Assembly: GCA_012517355.1 (NCBI GenBank)
Contig: JAAYVD010000074.1
Span: 1 to 64,000, forward strand
Direction: 5' to 3'
Length of the DNA stretch: 64,000 nucleotides
Source: Candidatus Rifleibacteriota bacterium
GTDB lineage: Bacteria > Muiribacteriota > Ozemobacteria > Ozemobacterales > Ozemobacteraceae
Shown here: in pieces, positions 22,171 to 30,577 of the stretch
How the letters are laid out: each line of letters starts with the position of its first letter
Position numbering within the stretch: the stretch's first letter is position 1
Notes under the pieces: model-generated
Told to the model about the DNA's origin: nothing
Seen by the model: only the letters and a program-made list of their open reading frames with translations
The model's database searches: none
Position numbers and translations under genes: made by a program

Positions 22171-22479
22171 GACCGCCTTCCGGCATCACCGCTACCGGAC
22201 GGTGACGCCTCCTCGGGCAGGATACCAGAAACCGGCCCCCACCCTCAAACCCGGTCCGCGGGAAGGTCATCCCCTCCGTGTCCGCCCGATGAGCCGTCTC
22301 CCCGGAAACAAGGGTGTCGGCCCCGTTCCCGGTTTTGACTTGAGGTCACCGCCGGGGTATCTTTGGAAAGAGAGATGGCCGCGGACAGGCGAATCCGCGG
22401 ATGGCGAGGGGTTTCCGCGGGAATGCCCCCGACCCCCGACCCCGGGGGGCCAAAATCCGAACGGCGAGGACCGAAAACG
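22171..22479 (+). other. 309-bp divergent intergenic region
   Basis: Lies between the divergent HEAT-repeat gene and the Cys-rich protein gene. It contains the predicted plus-strand promoter at 22335-22363 and a GC-rich leader of about 110 nt before ATG 22480. I see no coding frame with a ribosome site and no strong hairpin. Confidence 0.6.
22335..22363 (+). promoter_or_regulatory. predicted promoter of the Cys-rich protein gene
   Basis: TTGACT (22335-22340), 17 bp, TATCTT (22358-22363). Its -10 region TATCTTTGG matches that of the promoter at 3801-3829. Confidence 0.5.
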
Positions 22480-22944
22480 ATGAAGATCTTCGACCAGAAA
22501 GGGATGATGATCATCCCCAACCCGACCCAGGAAGTGGCCGCCACCAAAGAGGTCATCGTGGTCAAGGAGCTGTACTGCCCCAAGGGGCATTCCCTCCTCA
22601 ATCCCCGGGCCTCCTTCAACGGCCACCCAGGCATCGTGGTGCGGGTCACCGCCGCCGCCGGGCAGGGCTTGATGGCCCTCAGCCCGATCTACGGGGTCAA
22701 GTCGCGCTTTTCGCTCGACGTCGATCTGCAACCCGGCGAGATCGTCTCCCTGCGCTGCCCCACCTGCGACGCCGGGCTGCCGACGCATTCCCCCTGCTCC
22801 TGCGGCGGCCAGATCGTCGCCATGTTCCTGACCCCCCAGGCCAGCTTCGGCGACTCGATCGGCGTCTGCAACCGTATCGACTGCACCAACGCCACCCTCA
22901 TCGAGTCGGGCCGCCTCCTCTCCATCGCCGGCGAAGAGTCCTAG
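22480..22944 (+). CDS. Cys-rich putative metal-binding protein
   Basis: 154 residues from ATG 22480 (CGAGGA 10 bp upstream). Four cysteine groups are visible: ELYCPKGHSLL (Cys-x3-His), LRCPTCDAGLPTH (CxxC), SPCSCGG (CxC) and a C-terminal VCNRIDCTNA (Cys-x4-Cys), spaced like one or two zinc-ribbon or rubredoxin-like sites around a beta-rich core. No transmembrane segment or signal peptide. It shares a convergent, hairpin-marked 3-prime end with the acetate kinase gene. Family not recognised; a regulatory or chaperone role would be a guess. Confidence 0.75.
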   Translation: MKIFDQKGMMIIPNPTQEVAATKEVIVVKELYCPKGHSLLNPRASFNGHPGIVVRVTAAAGQGLMALSPIYGVKSRFSLDVDLQPGEIVSLRCPTCDAGLPTHSPCSCGGQIVAMFLTPQASFGDSIGVCNRIDCTNATLIESGRLLSIAGEES

Positions 22945-22967
22945 AAAATCCGTCACCCCATGGCTCC

Positions 22968-22998
22968 TTTCAAACCTGCATCACAAGAAGGTTTGAAA
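22968..22998. terminator. bidirectional hairpin between convergent genes
   Basis: A 10-bp perfect inverted repeat (TTTCAAACCT at 22968-22977, AGGTTTGAAA at 22989-22998) in the 76-bp gap between the Cys-rich gene and ackA. The T-tracts are short, so it may end transcription in both directions only partly. Confidence 0.6.
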
Positions 22999-23020
22999 AG
23001 GGCAATGTGTCCCCGTTCTT

Positions 23021-24280
23021 CTAGAGGGTGACGTCGGACTGGCGACGGCGGAACTCCAGGGTCTCCCCGAACAGCAGGCTGTAGACGTCGATGGCGATCT
23101 GCAGTTCCTCGTTGGTGGGGATCACCGCGATTGACACCGGCGAATACTTCTCTGAAACCAGGCCCTCCTGCGAGCCCATCGACTTGTTCAGGTTGAAGTC
23201 CATGAAGATGCCGATGTTCTCGAGTCGGTGGCAGATGCGCTCGCGCATCTTCACGCCGTGCTGACCGATGCCGCCGGTGAACACCAGGGCGTCCACCTTG
23301 ACCAGGTTGGCGGCATACGCCCCGATGTAGCGCCGGATGCGGTAGGCGTAGACGTCGAGCGCCTCCTGGGCGTGCACGTTCCCCTGCTCGGCGGCGGTCT
23401 CCAGATCGCGCAGGTCGTTGGAGATGCCCGACAGGCCTAAAAGACCGCTCTTCTTGTTGAGCATGGTGTTGAGGTCCTTGGCCGAATAGCCGCGCTCCAT
23501 CAGGTATAGCAGGATGGCGGGGTCGAGATCGCCGCAGCGGGTTCCCATCATCACGCCTTCCAGGGGCGTGAAACCCATCGAGGTGTCGATCGACTGCCCA
23601 TGGGAGATGGCGGTGACCGAAGCCCCGTTGCCGAGATGGCAGGAGATGACGTTGGTGTTCTCGGGAGACCGCTTCAGCAGGCTGACCGCCCGGCTCGAAA
23701 CGTAGCGATGGCTGGTGCCGTGGAACCCGTACCGCCGGATCTTGAACTTTTCGTACAGCTCGCGCGGCACCGCATAGAGATAGGCCGCGGGAGGCATGGT
23801 CTGGTGGAAGGCGGTGTCGAAGACGGCCACCTGCTTGAGGTGGGGAAACAGTTCGCCGGCCGCCCGGATGCCCGTGAGGTTGGGGGGATTGTGCAGGGGG
23901 GCGAGTTCCGAGAATTTCTCGACGGCCGCGATCACATCGTCGTCGATGACCACCGACTGCGAGTATTTGTCTCCGCCGTGGACCACCCGGTGGCCGATGC
24001 CCCCGATCTCGTCGAGCGAGTGCAGGATGCCGCTGTCGGGGTTGGTGAGGGCCCGGGTGACCAGGTTCATGGCTTCCTTGTGGTTGGCGATAGGGGTTTC
24101 CACCTGGTATTTGCCCCGGTCCGATGTCTGGGTGAGCTTGCCCATCTTCTCGCCGATGCGCTCCACCAGGCCCTTCCCGAGGCTCATGCGGTGCGGCATG
24201 CGAATGACGTCATACTTGAGCGACGAACTGCCGCAGTTCAGGATCAGGATGTCTTTCCCGGCGCTGGTTTCCGCTTCCAT
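23021..24280 (-). CDS. ackA: acetate kinase
   Basis: 419 residues. It interconverts acetate + ATP and acetyl phosphate + ADP in the cytoplasm, the last step of acetate fermentation or the first of acetate activation. Family motifs are complete: LNCGSSSLKYDV at the N-terminus, FDTAFHQTMPP with the catalytic Asp, RYGFHGTSHRYVS, CHLGNGASVTA, DTSMGFTPLEGVMMGTRCGD, FTGGIGQHG and VIPTNEELQIA. The ATG at 24280 follows GGGAGGGCAAGGA and gives the normal family N-terminus; upstream in-frame codons add a non-homologous stretch. No phosphotransacetylase gene is adjacent, so ackA appears monocistronic here. Confidence 0.97.
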   Translation of the reverse strand: MEAETSAGKDILILNCGSSSLKYDVIRMPHRMSLGKGLVERIGEKMGKLTQTSDRGKYQVETPIANHKEAMNLVTRALTNPDSGILHSLDEIGGIGHRVVHGGDKYSQSVVIDDDVIAAVEKFSELAPLHNPPNLTGIRAAGELFPHLKQVAVFDTAFHQTMPPAAYLYAVPRELYEKFKIRRYGFHGTSHRYVSSRAVSLLKRSPENTNVISCHLGNGASVTAISHGQSIDTSMGFTPLEGVMMGTRCGDLDPAILLYLMERGYSAKDLNTMLNKKSGLLGLSGISNDLRDLETAAEQGNVHAQEALDVYAYRIRRYIGAYAANLVKVDALVFTGGIGQHGVKMRERICHRLENIGIFMDFNLNKSMGSQEGLVSEKYSPVSIAVIPTNEELQIAIDVYSLLFGETLEFRRRQSDVTL

Positions 24281-24931
24281 TCCTTGCCCTCCCGAGCTTT
24301 TTCTGTCCCCCAGCATAAGACGGGCCCCGGGGGGAGTCAAGACGAAAGGGTACCGCCCAATCTCGATCCGGAAGGGGAATTTCGGGGACACATGACCAGA
24401 TTCGAAACTCCAGGAGATTCGAGACTTCCGCATTTCGACAGAAACCTCGAGGACGGCAGGGGAAAGGGAGAAGGGGGGAAATGGCGAAGGGAGTCGCCAG
24501 CACGATCGGCATGGTCGGAATCGATGGGTTGATGCAGAAAGAGGAATGGATGCGTCAGTCGAGATGCTGGAGTGTCGGAAACTCCCTGTTGGGGGCCGGA
24601 CCAGATCACGTCCGCACTCGGATCTCCACGGGAGCCCGCCGATCGCGTTCCTTTCACAACCTGACTTCCGTAATTCTTCCCCTCATTCCAGAGGTGGAGG
24701 ATGCGGAATCATCCTCAAACCCAGCCCCTAGGCGGGCACGCCACTTCGCGGAGGGTGGATGGTTGCGGGAAACGGAGCGGGAAACGAGCAGGAGACGAGC
24801 AGGAAACGAGTGGGAAACGAGTGGGAAACGAGCGCATTGCCAGGAAAGGGGGGCCGCGGTAGACTCGCCCACACCGGCCCTCCACCGTCTCCCAGGGCGG
24901 GCCGGCCATCCTCGAGCCCCAGGAGGCCTGC
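24281..24931. other. 651-bp intergenic region with a short tandem repeat
   Basis: Lies between the divergent ackA and methyltransferase genes. It must hold both promoters, though I cannot pick convincing boxes. It contains an 11-bp tandem repeat (24768-24834). Open frames crossing it are GC-rich chance frames without ribosome sites. Purine-rich, less GC-rich stretches around 24380-24560 look like untranslated sequence. Confidence 0.55.
24768..24834 (+). repeat. 11-bp tandem repeat, about six units
   Basis: Units of the type GGGAAACGAGC / AGGAAACGAGT follow one another from 24768 to 24834; the first is 12 bp, the others 11 bp. Small variations occur at the unit ends and one A-to-G change in the third. 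Confidence 0.8.
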
Positions 24932-25726
24932 GTGCCAGCCATCCCCCCCAGCGACTGCGATCCTCTGTACCGCGACGGCCGACATTATGACGGCCTCAAC
25001 GACCGGTTCCAGGACGACCTCCCCTTCTACCGCGACCTGGCCGTGGCGGCCGGCGGCCCGGTGCTCGAACTGGCCTGCGGCACCGGCCGGTTGACCATTC
25101 CGCTGGCGCAGGCCGGGATCGACATCACCGGCCTCGACCGGTCGGCGGGAATGCTGGCCCACGCCAGGGCCAAGGCCCGCGAGGCGGCGGTGAAGGTGGC
25201 CTGGGTACGCGCGGACGCCCGACGGTTCCGACTGGGGCGGCGGTTCCGCCTGATCTTCATCCCCTTCAACTCGCTGCACCACCTGCACGACCGGCCCAGC
25301 CTCGAAGCCTTCTTCGCCTGCGTCCGGCGCCATCTGGCCCCCGGCGGCCGGTTCCTGGTCGATGTTTTCAACCCCAGCCTCCAGGTGCTGACCCGGCCCG
25401 AGGGGCAGGTCTATCCGGTCGGCGGCTATCCTGACCCCGACGGCCAGGGGTCGGTCGAGATCACCGAGACCAACGTCTATGACCGGGCCACCCAGGTCAA
25501 CCGCATCAAGTGGCGGTTCGCCTTTTCCGACGGCCGGCCCGACGTGGTCGACGAGCTCAACATGCGTGTCTTCTTCCCGCAGGAACTCGATGCCCTGCTC
25601 GTCTACAACGGCTTCCGCCTCCTGGAGAAATGGGGCGGGTTCGACCGCCAGCCGTTCACCTCGGCCTCGGCGAAGCAACTCGTCCTGTGTGCCGCTGCGC
25701 CACGACGCCGCACCACTGGCCGATGA
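24932..25726 (+). CDS. class I SAM-dependent methyltransferase
   Basis: 264 residues from a GTG start with AGGAGG 6 bp upstream. The SAM-binding motif I is VLELACGTGRL (near residues 44-54), followed by the acidic motif II (ITGLDRSAGML), motif III (VRADARRF) and motif IV (LIFIPFNSLHHL), with the LAPGGRFLVDVF strand after it. This is the Methyltransf_25/11 type that acts on small molecules. The C-terminal beta region (NVYDRATQVNRIKW; FFPQELDALLVYNGF) resembles ubiquinone/sugar-type methyltransferases, but the substrate cannot be told. Stands alone; converges with the YccF gene. Confidence 0.88.
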   Translation: MPAIPPSDCDPLYRDGRHYDGLNDRFQDDLPFYRDLAVAAGGPVLELACGTGRLTIPLAQAGIDITGLDRSAGMLAHARAKAREAAVKVAWVRADARRFRLGRRFRLIFIPFNSLHHLHDRPSLEAFFACVRRHLAPGGRFLVDVFNPSLQVLTRPEGQVYPVGGYPDPDGQGSVEITETNVYDRATQVNRIKWRFAFSDGRPDVVDELNMRVFFPQELDALLVYNGFRLLEKWGGFDRQPFTSASAKQLVLCAAAPRRRTTGR

Positions 25727-25777
25727 GCTGGCCCTGGTGCCAGGTCGTGGCGGGAGGGGCGGTCCGGTGGAAGGGTT

Positions 25778-26179
25778 TCACGTACGGGTCAGGAAGATGA
25801 CGCCGGGAAGGCGGTTGAACATCCAGAACCCCACCGGCAGGCCCAGGATGGTGACCGAGAACAGGTAGGCCACGTTGATCCAGATCAGGGACAGCCACCA
25901 CCCGATCAGCACCAGCCACAGGATCCGCGCCAACAGAGGCCACTGTTCGGGTTCCCCGCGGAACACCTCGTTTTCCTGCAAGGAAAGGCGGTACCGATCA
26001 GCCAGGTCGGGCTGGAGGGTCATGACCAGGGGAATGCGGTTGAAGACCCAGAGGCCGAGGGGGATGCCGATGATCGTCACCATGCAGATCCAACCGAAGT
26101 TGATGCAGAACAGTCCGACCGGCAGACCGATGAAGACGAACCAGACAAGCCTTAGAAGCAGGAACAGACAGGAATCCAT
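25778..26179 (-). CDS. YccF-family inner-membrane protein
   Basis: 133 residues with the two YccF (DUF307) repeats: LLRLVWFVFIGLPVGLFCIN with VTIIGIPLGLWVFNRIPLVM, and again LWLVLIGWWLSLIWINVAYL with VTILGLPVGFWMFNRLPGVI. The IxGxPxGxWxFNRxP element occurs in both halves, so the protein is an internal duplication with four membrane segments. ATG 26179 follows AGGGAGAAGG. The function of the family is not established. Convergent with the methyltransferase gene. Confidence 0.92.
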   Translation of the reverse strand: MDSCLFLLLRLVWFVFIGLPVGLFCINFGWICMVTIIGIPLGLWVFNRIPLVMTLQPDLADRYRLSLQENEVFRGEPEQWPLLARILWLVLIGWWLSLIWINVAYLFSVTILGLPVGFWMFNRLPGVIFLTRT

Positions 26180-26518
26180 GACCTTCTCCCTTTCCGCCGG
26201 GGCCGCGAACCGACCGTAGGCGTCTCTTCTTTCATACAGGCGAATCCCTCATCGGTTCAAGGCATTCCGTTTTGGCGAGACTCTTCATCGGGAAGGTTGT
26301 CAGATTTCTCAAGTCTGCTGGGATGGAGGAGATGGAGGCGAAGGGCATACCCAGAGACGAGTTGCCAGGATGGAGGCCGGCGGAACGGGGAAAACCCCGT
26401 TTGCCCACCCCGACGGGATGCGCTACACTTCTCCAAGGGAGGATTGGAAGCCGGGCTTTCCCGTCTGGTCCCGGAAACCCGCCGCGGGCCAACAACTCCT
26501 GCTCTTCCCACGCTGAAC
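26180..26518 (+). other. 339-bp divergent intergenic region
   Basis: Upstream of YccF (minus) and the 4Fe-4S protein (plus). It holds the predicted plus promoter at 26401-26429 and a GGGGAAAACCCC palindrome just before it (26388-26399). No supported coding frame; an open frame running into the 4Fe-4S gene lacks an internal ribosome site. Confidence 0.5.
26401..26429 (+). promoter_or_regulatory. predicted promoter of the 4Fe-4S protein gene
   Basis: TTGCCC (26401-26406), 17 bp, TACACT (26424-26429), 90 bp before ATG 26519. Confidence 0.4.
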
Positions 26519-27871
26519 ATGTCGCATCACACCGTGAGAGAGGCCTACCAGAGCCTGGTCGACCGGCTGAACCGGTTTCCCCAGGGGGCGGCGCCTTCCC
26601 GGGTTTTGTACGAGATTCTCGGACTGCTGTTCACCGAGCGCGAGGCCGGCCTGGTCGCGCGCCTGCCCCTCACCCCGTTCACCGCCGACGAGGCGGCCAA
26701 GCGCTGGGACACCACCCCCGCCGCCGCCGACCGGATCCTCCAGGAACTGGCCGACCGCACCATCCTTCTCGACGTCGAGCGCGAAGGTCGCTCGATCTAC
26801 ACCCTGCCCCCGCCCATGGCCGGCTTCTTCGAGTTCGCCCTGATGCGGGTGCGGGCCGACGTCGATCAGAAGTTGCTGAGCGAGCTGTTCTACCAGTACA
26901 TCGATGTCGAGGAGGATTTCATCAGGAACCTGGTGGAGGGCGGCAAGACCCAGGCGGGACGGGTGTTCGTGCAGGAGGCCGCCCTGCCCGCCACGCCCAC
27001 CCTCGAGGTGCTCGACTACGAGCGGGTCTCCGAGGTCTTCCGGGCCGCCTCGGCCATCGCGGTCGGGCTCTGCTACTGCCGGCACAAGATGGCTCACCTG
27101 GGCCGTGCCTGCCAGGCCCCCCTCGACGTCTGCACGACCCTCAACCATGCCGCCGAGTCCCTGATCAGGCACGGAGCCGCCCGGCGGATCGGGCTCGGGG
27201 AAGCCCTCGACCTGCTGGCTTTGGCCCAGGAGCACGCCCTGATACAGTTCGGGGAAAATGTCCAGCACGGGGTCAACTTCGTCTGCCACTGCTGCCGCTG
27301 CTGCTGCGAAGGGCTGCTGGCCGCCCGTCGGTTCGGGTTCCTGCATCCGGTCGCCACCTCGGGGTTCCTGCCCCGGGTCTCCCCCGAACGGTGCGTCGGG
27401 TGCGGCCGCTGCGCCACGGCCTGCCCGGTCGAGGCGATCGCGGCCGGACCCTTGGCCGGCCAGTACCAGGGCCAGACCCCCGCCTCCCCGGCGGCGGCGC
27501 GGCTTCCGTCCGCCCCAACCCTGACGGGCCGGCCGGCCACGCCTGGCGCCCGATGCACCGCCATCGACGAAGACCGGTGTCTCGGGTGCGGGCTGTGCGT
27601 GAGGGCCTGCCCGACCCAGGCCCTGGCCCTGGTCCGGCGCACTCCACGGGTGATCACGCCGATCGATTCCACCCAGCGGTTCGTGCGCATGGCCATCGAG
27701 CGTGGCACCCTGGCCGACCTGGTCTTCGACAACCGCCTGCTCGCCAGCCACCGCGCCATGGCCACCCTGCTCGGCGCCGTCCTTCGCCTGGAGCCGGTCA
27801 AGCGGATGCTGGCCCGGGTGCAGCTCAAGTCACGCTATCTCGACTCCCTCCTTTCCCGCTGGAACTTCTGA
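26519..27871 (+). CDS. 4Fe-4S ferredoxin-domain protein with helical N-terminal domain
   Basis: 450 residues. The N-terminal 100 residues look like a winged-helix domain (FTADEAAKRWDTTPAAADRI, LADRTILLDVEREGRSIYTL). A cysteine-rich centre follows (LCYCRHKM near 183; VCHCCRCCCEGLL near 262), resembling the ferredoxin-linked CCxCC region of putative anaerobic redox regulators. Two clusters of CxxCxxCxxxCP type come after it, CVGCGRCATACPVEAI and CLGCGLCVRACPTQAL, separated by about 45 residues rich in Ala/Pro instead of the usual short spacer. The C-terminus is helical. It probably transfers electrons or senses redox state in the cytoplasm. The next gene starts 20 bp on. Confidence 0.85.
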   Translation: MSHHTVREAYQSLVDRLNRFPQGAAPSRVLYEILGLLFTEREAGLVARLPLTPFTADEAAKRWDTTPAAADRILQELADRTILLDVEREGRSIYTLPPPMAGFFEFALMRVRADVDQKLLSELFYQYIDVEEDFIRNLVEGGKTQAGRVFVQEAALPATPTLEVLDYERVSEVFRAASAIAVGLCYCRHKMAHLGRACQAPLDVCTTLNHAAESLIRHGAARRIGLGEALDLLALAQEHALIQFGENVQHGVNFVCHCCRCCCEGLLAARRFGFLHPVATSGFLPRVSPERCVGCGRCATACPVEAIAAGPLAGQYQGQTPASPAAARLPSAPTLTGRPATPGARCTAIDEDRCLGCGLCVRACPTQALALVRRTPRVITPIDSTQRFVRMAIERGTLADLVFDNRLLASHRAMATLLGAVLRLEPVKRMLARVQLKSRYLDSLLSRWNF

Positions 27872-27891
27872 CTTCCGAAAGGCCATCGCCG

Positions 27892-28677
27892 ATGCACCCT
27901 CACCCTTCGTCCCCGCGCTGCTCATTCCGCACCCTGCCCGCGGTCCTGGCCCTCCTGGCCGCCTCCTTCCTCCTGACCGGCTACCGGCCGGACTGGGAAG
28001 CCCACCTGGCGAAAAAATGCTGGAGCCAGATGCGGGCCCTGGAACAGGCCCTCCGGGAACTCGATGCCGAAGGGATCGCGATCCGGGGAGAGGGGGAACC
28101 GCCCGCCAGCTACCCGATCGTGGAACGGGGGAAGCTGGCCGAAATCCCCGTCTGCCCCGCCGGCCGGGAACACACGCCCGCCCCTCTCGAATACCGGATC
28201 CTGGCCTCGCCTCCCGGCCAGTTGCTGATCCACTGCCCGGTCCACGGCCCTTCCGACAACGTCAATCCCTTCCCCGAAGACCCGGCCATGCGAGACCTGG
28301 TCGACAAGGCCAAAACCCGCTGGCAGCAAGACCGGCAGGCGGGGATGGCCCTGTTGATCGCCCTCCTCTGGGGCGGTCCGCCGGCCCTGTTCGCCGGCGG
28401 CGTGCTGGTGGCCGGCAAAAGGCGCATGGCCGCCCTGTTTCCGCTCGCCCGGCGGCTCTACCTGCTTCCCAATTATGCCATCCTGATCGGCGCCATTCCC
28501 GCCTACATCGCCGCTCCCATCCCGCCCGGCCAGGAACTGGTGAAGCTTTTGGCCATCGTGGCCGCCGTCGCGGTGGGGGCGGTCTGGGCCTTGTCCCCGG
28601 CCATCGAAGCCTGGGGGGAACCGGACCCCGCCCCGGCCCCATCGCCGGCTCCCCAGGCCCCCCCGCCAGGACGGTAG
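27892..28677 (+). CDS. membrane protein, unknown
   Basis: 261 residues. A signal-anchor (TLPAVLALLAASFLLTGYRP) leads into an external helical domain with KKCWSQMRALEQALRELDAE, like the N-terminal core of minor pilin-type or DUF proteins, and two Cys-Pro elements (VCPAGREHTP, HCPVHGPSDN). Three C-terminal transmembrane helices and a Pro/Ala-rich tail follow. Only a weak AAAGG precedes ATG 27892. It is 20 bp after the 4Fe-4S gene, so cotranscription is likely. Not recognised. Confidence 0.65.
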   Translation: MHPHPSSPRCSFRTLPAVLALLAASFLLTGYRPDWEAHLAKKCWSQMRALEQALRELDAEGIAIRGEGEPPASYPIVERGKLAEIPVCPAGREHTPAPLEYRILASPPGQLLIHCPVHGPSDNVNPFPEDPAMRDLVDKAKTRWQQDRQAGMALLIALLWGGPPALFAGGVLVAGKRRMAALFPLARRLYLLPNYAILIGAIPAYIAAPIPPGQELVKLLAIVAAVAVGAVWALSPAIEAWGEPDPAPAPSPAPQAPPPGR

Positions 28678-28774
28678 CTCCGCCAGGGGCCGGTCCACAC
28701 GGGGTCCATCGTGGATCCCGCTGCCGGCCCCCCCCGGGTTCCCCCGGCGCCCCCGTTCGTGTATCCTGCCCGCC

Positions 28775-29761
28775 ATGACGTGCGCCATCCGGGCGGAAGA
28801 GCTGCGCAAGACCTTCCGGGTCAGGGAGACCGCCTCCGGCCTTGGCGGCACCCTGCGCTCCCTGCTGCGGCCGCGGTATCGCGAGGTGCACGCCCTCGCC
28901 GGCGTCTCGTTCGCCCTCGAGCCAGGCGAGATGGTCGGCTTCATCGGCCCCAACGGCGCCGGCAAGAGCACGACGATCAAGATCCTGTCCGGCATCCTGG
29001 TGCCCGACGGCGGCACCTGCACCGTCGGCGGGCTGGTCCCCTGGGAGCGCCGGGTCGAGCACGTGGCGCGCCTCGGCGTGGTCTTCGGCCAGCGGACGCA
29101 GTTGTGGTGGGACCTCCCGGTGACCGAATCCTTCGACCTGCTCGCCGACATCTACCGCCTCGACCGCGCCCGCGCCGCCCGCCGCCGCCAGGAACTGGTC
29201 GGGCGGCTCGACCTCGGGCCCCTGCTCGACGTGCCGGTCCGCCAGTTGAGCCTGGGCCAGCGCATGCGCTGCGAACTGGCCGCCGCCCTGCTGCACGAAC
29301 CCGGCCTGCTGTTCCTCGACGAGCCCACCATCGGCCTCGACGCCCCCGCCAAGCTGGCCATCCGCGAGTTTTTGCGTTCCCTCAACCGCGAGCAGGGCGT
29401 CACCGTCATCCTGACCACCCACGACCTCGACGACGTCGAGGCCCTCTGCCGGCGGCTGGTCGTCATCCATCACGGCCGCCTGCTGTTCGACGGCGACCTC
29501 GACGGCCTGCGGGCGCGGGTGACCTCCGAACGGCGGCTGACCGTCGACCTCGACGGCGACCTCGACCCCGCCCGGCTGCCGGGCGTCACGGTGGTGGCGA
29601 GGGAAGGACGCCGCCTCGTCCTGGCCTTCGACCCCGCGACCGTGTCCGCCCCCGAGCTGATCGCCCGCCTCGCTGCCCTGGCCCCGGTGCGCGACCTGAC
29701 CGTCGAAGCCCCGCCCATCGAGGAGATCGTCGCCGGCTTCTACCGGGGCCTGGACCCATGA
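28775..29761 (+). CDS. ABC-2-type transporter ATP-binding protein
   Basis: 328 residues. Walker A is GPNGAGKSTTIKIL (near 64), the Q-loop region lies in VFGQRTQLWWDLP, the signature is LSLGQRMRCELAAALL (near 162), Walker B LLFLDEPTIGLD, and the switch His is in LTTHDLDD. The length, and the C-terminal extension after residue 250, match the DrrA/ABC-2 export subfamily. With the two downstream membrane proteins (4-bp overlap, then 1-bp gap) it forms a complete exporter of one ATPase and two ABC2_membrane_6-type permeases. The substrate is unknown; relatives export drugs such as viologens or envelope compounds. Confidence 0.94.
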   Translation: MTCAIRAEELRKTFRVRETASGLGGTLRSLLRPRYREVHALAGVSFALEPGEMVGFIGPNGAGKSTTIKILSGILVPDGGTCTVGGLVPWERRVEHVARLGVVFGQRTQLWWDLPVTESFDLLADIYRLDRARAARRRQELVGRLDLGPLLDVPVRQLSLGQRMRCELAAALLHEPGLLFLDEPTIGLDAPAKLAIREFLRSLNREQGVTVILTTHDLDDVEALCRRLVVIHHGRLLFDGDLDGLRARVTSERRLTVDLDGDLDPARLPGVTVVAREGRRLVLAFDPATVSAPELIARLAALAPVRDLTVEAPPIEEIVAGFYRGLDP

Positions 29762-30576
29762 TCCCCCGCCAACCCGCCACCATCGGCCGCCCCGAGCTGG
29801 CGCTGTTTCTGGCCCGGTTCCGCACCCTGGTCCAGTACCGGGCCGCGGCGGCCGCCGGCTTCGTCACCCAGCTGTTCTGGGGGGTGATCCGCCTCGCCAT
29901 CCTGGCCGCCTTCATCGACGGCGCGCCCGCCGCCTCGCCCATGACCCCGTCCGCGATCATCGCCTACGTCTGGCTCAGCCAGGCCTGCTTCGCCATGCTT
30001 CCCTGGAATCTCGACCCCGAGATCCTGGCCCTGGTGCGGTCGGGCAACGTCGCCGGGGAACTGGTCCGCCCCCTCGGCCTCTACCGCCAGTGGTTCTGCC
30101 GCTGCCTGGCGGCCCGCACCGCGCCCCCGCTGCTGCGCGGCATCCCCCTGCTGGCCATCGCCTGGACGGCCGGCGATCTGCCCCTGCCGGCGGGCGTCGC
30201 CACCGCCGCCGCCTGGCTGGCCGCCCTGGCCGGGGCCGCCCTGCTGTGCGCCACGTTCGCCACCCTGATGAACGTCTGCCTCCTGTTTACCCTGAGCGGC
30301 GACGGCATCAACGGCCTGATGGCCGCCGTCGTCACCCTGGGATCGGGCCTGATCCTGCCCCTGCCCTTCCTGCCCGACGGCTGGCAGAGGGTGCTCGAGA
30401 TCCTCCCCTTCCGCGGCATGGTCGATGCGCCGTTCCGCCTCTACGGCGGCGACCTCCCCCTCACGGCCCTGGGCAGCATCCTCGCCCACCAGGCCGCCTG
30501 GATCCTGATACTGGGAGCGGCCGGCTGGTGGCTGTGCCGGGCCGCCGAACGGCGGATGACGGTGCAGGGAGGCTAG
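29758..30576 (+). CDS. ABC-2 family transporter permease 1
   Basis: 272 residues with six hydrophobic segments. ATG 29758 overlaps the ATPase stop (ATGA), so translation is coupled. The pattern RPELALFLARFRTLVQYRAA and LVRSGNVAGELVRPLGLYRQ followed by LPFLPDGWQRVLEILPFRGM matches the ABC-2 family once called DUF990. It probably forms the membrane channel with the next gene product. Confidence 0.88.
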   Translation: MIPRQPATIGRPELALFLARFRTLVQYRAAAAAGFVTQLFWGVIRLAILAAFIDGAPAASPMTPSAIIAYVWLSQACFAMLPWNLDPEILALVRSGNVAGELVRPLGLYRQWFCRCLAARTAPPLLRGIPLLAIAWTAGDLPLPAGVATAAAWLAALAGAALLCATFATLMNVCLLFTLSGDGINGLMAAVVTLGSGLILPLPFLPDGWQRVLEILPFRGMVDAPFRLYGGDLPLTALGSILAHQAAWILILGAAGWWLCRAAERRMTVQGG

Positions 30577-30577
30577 A

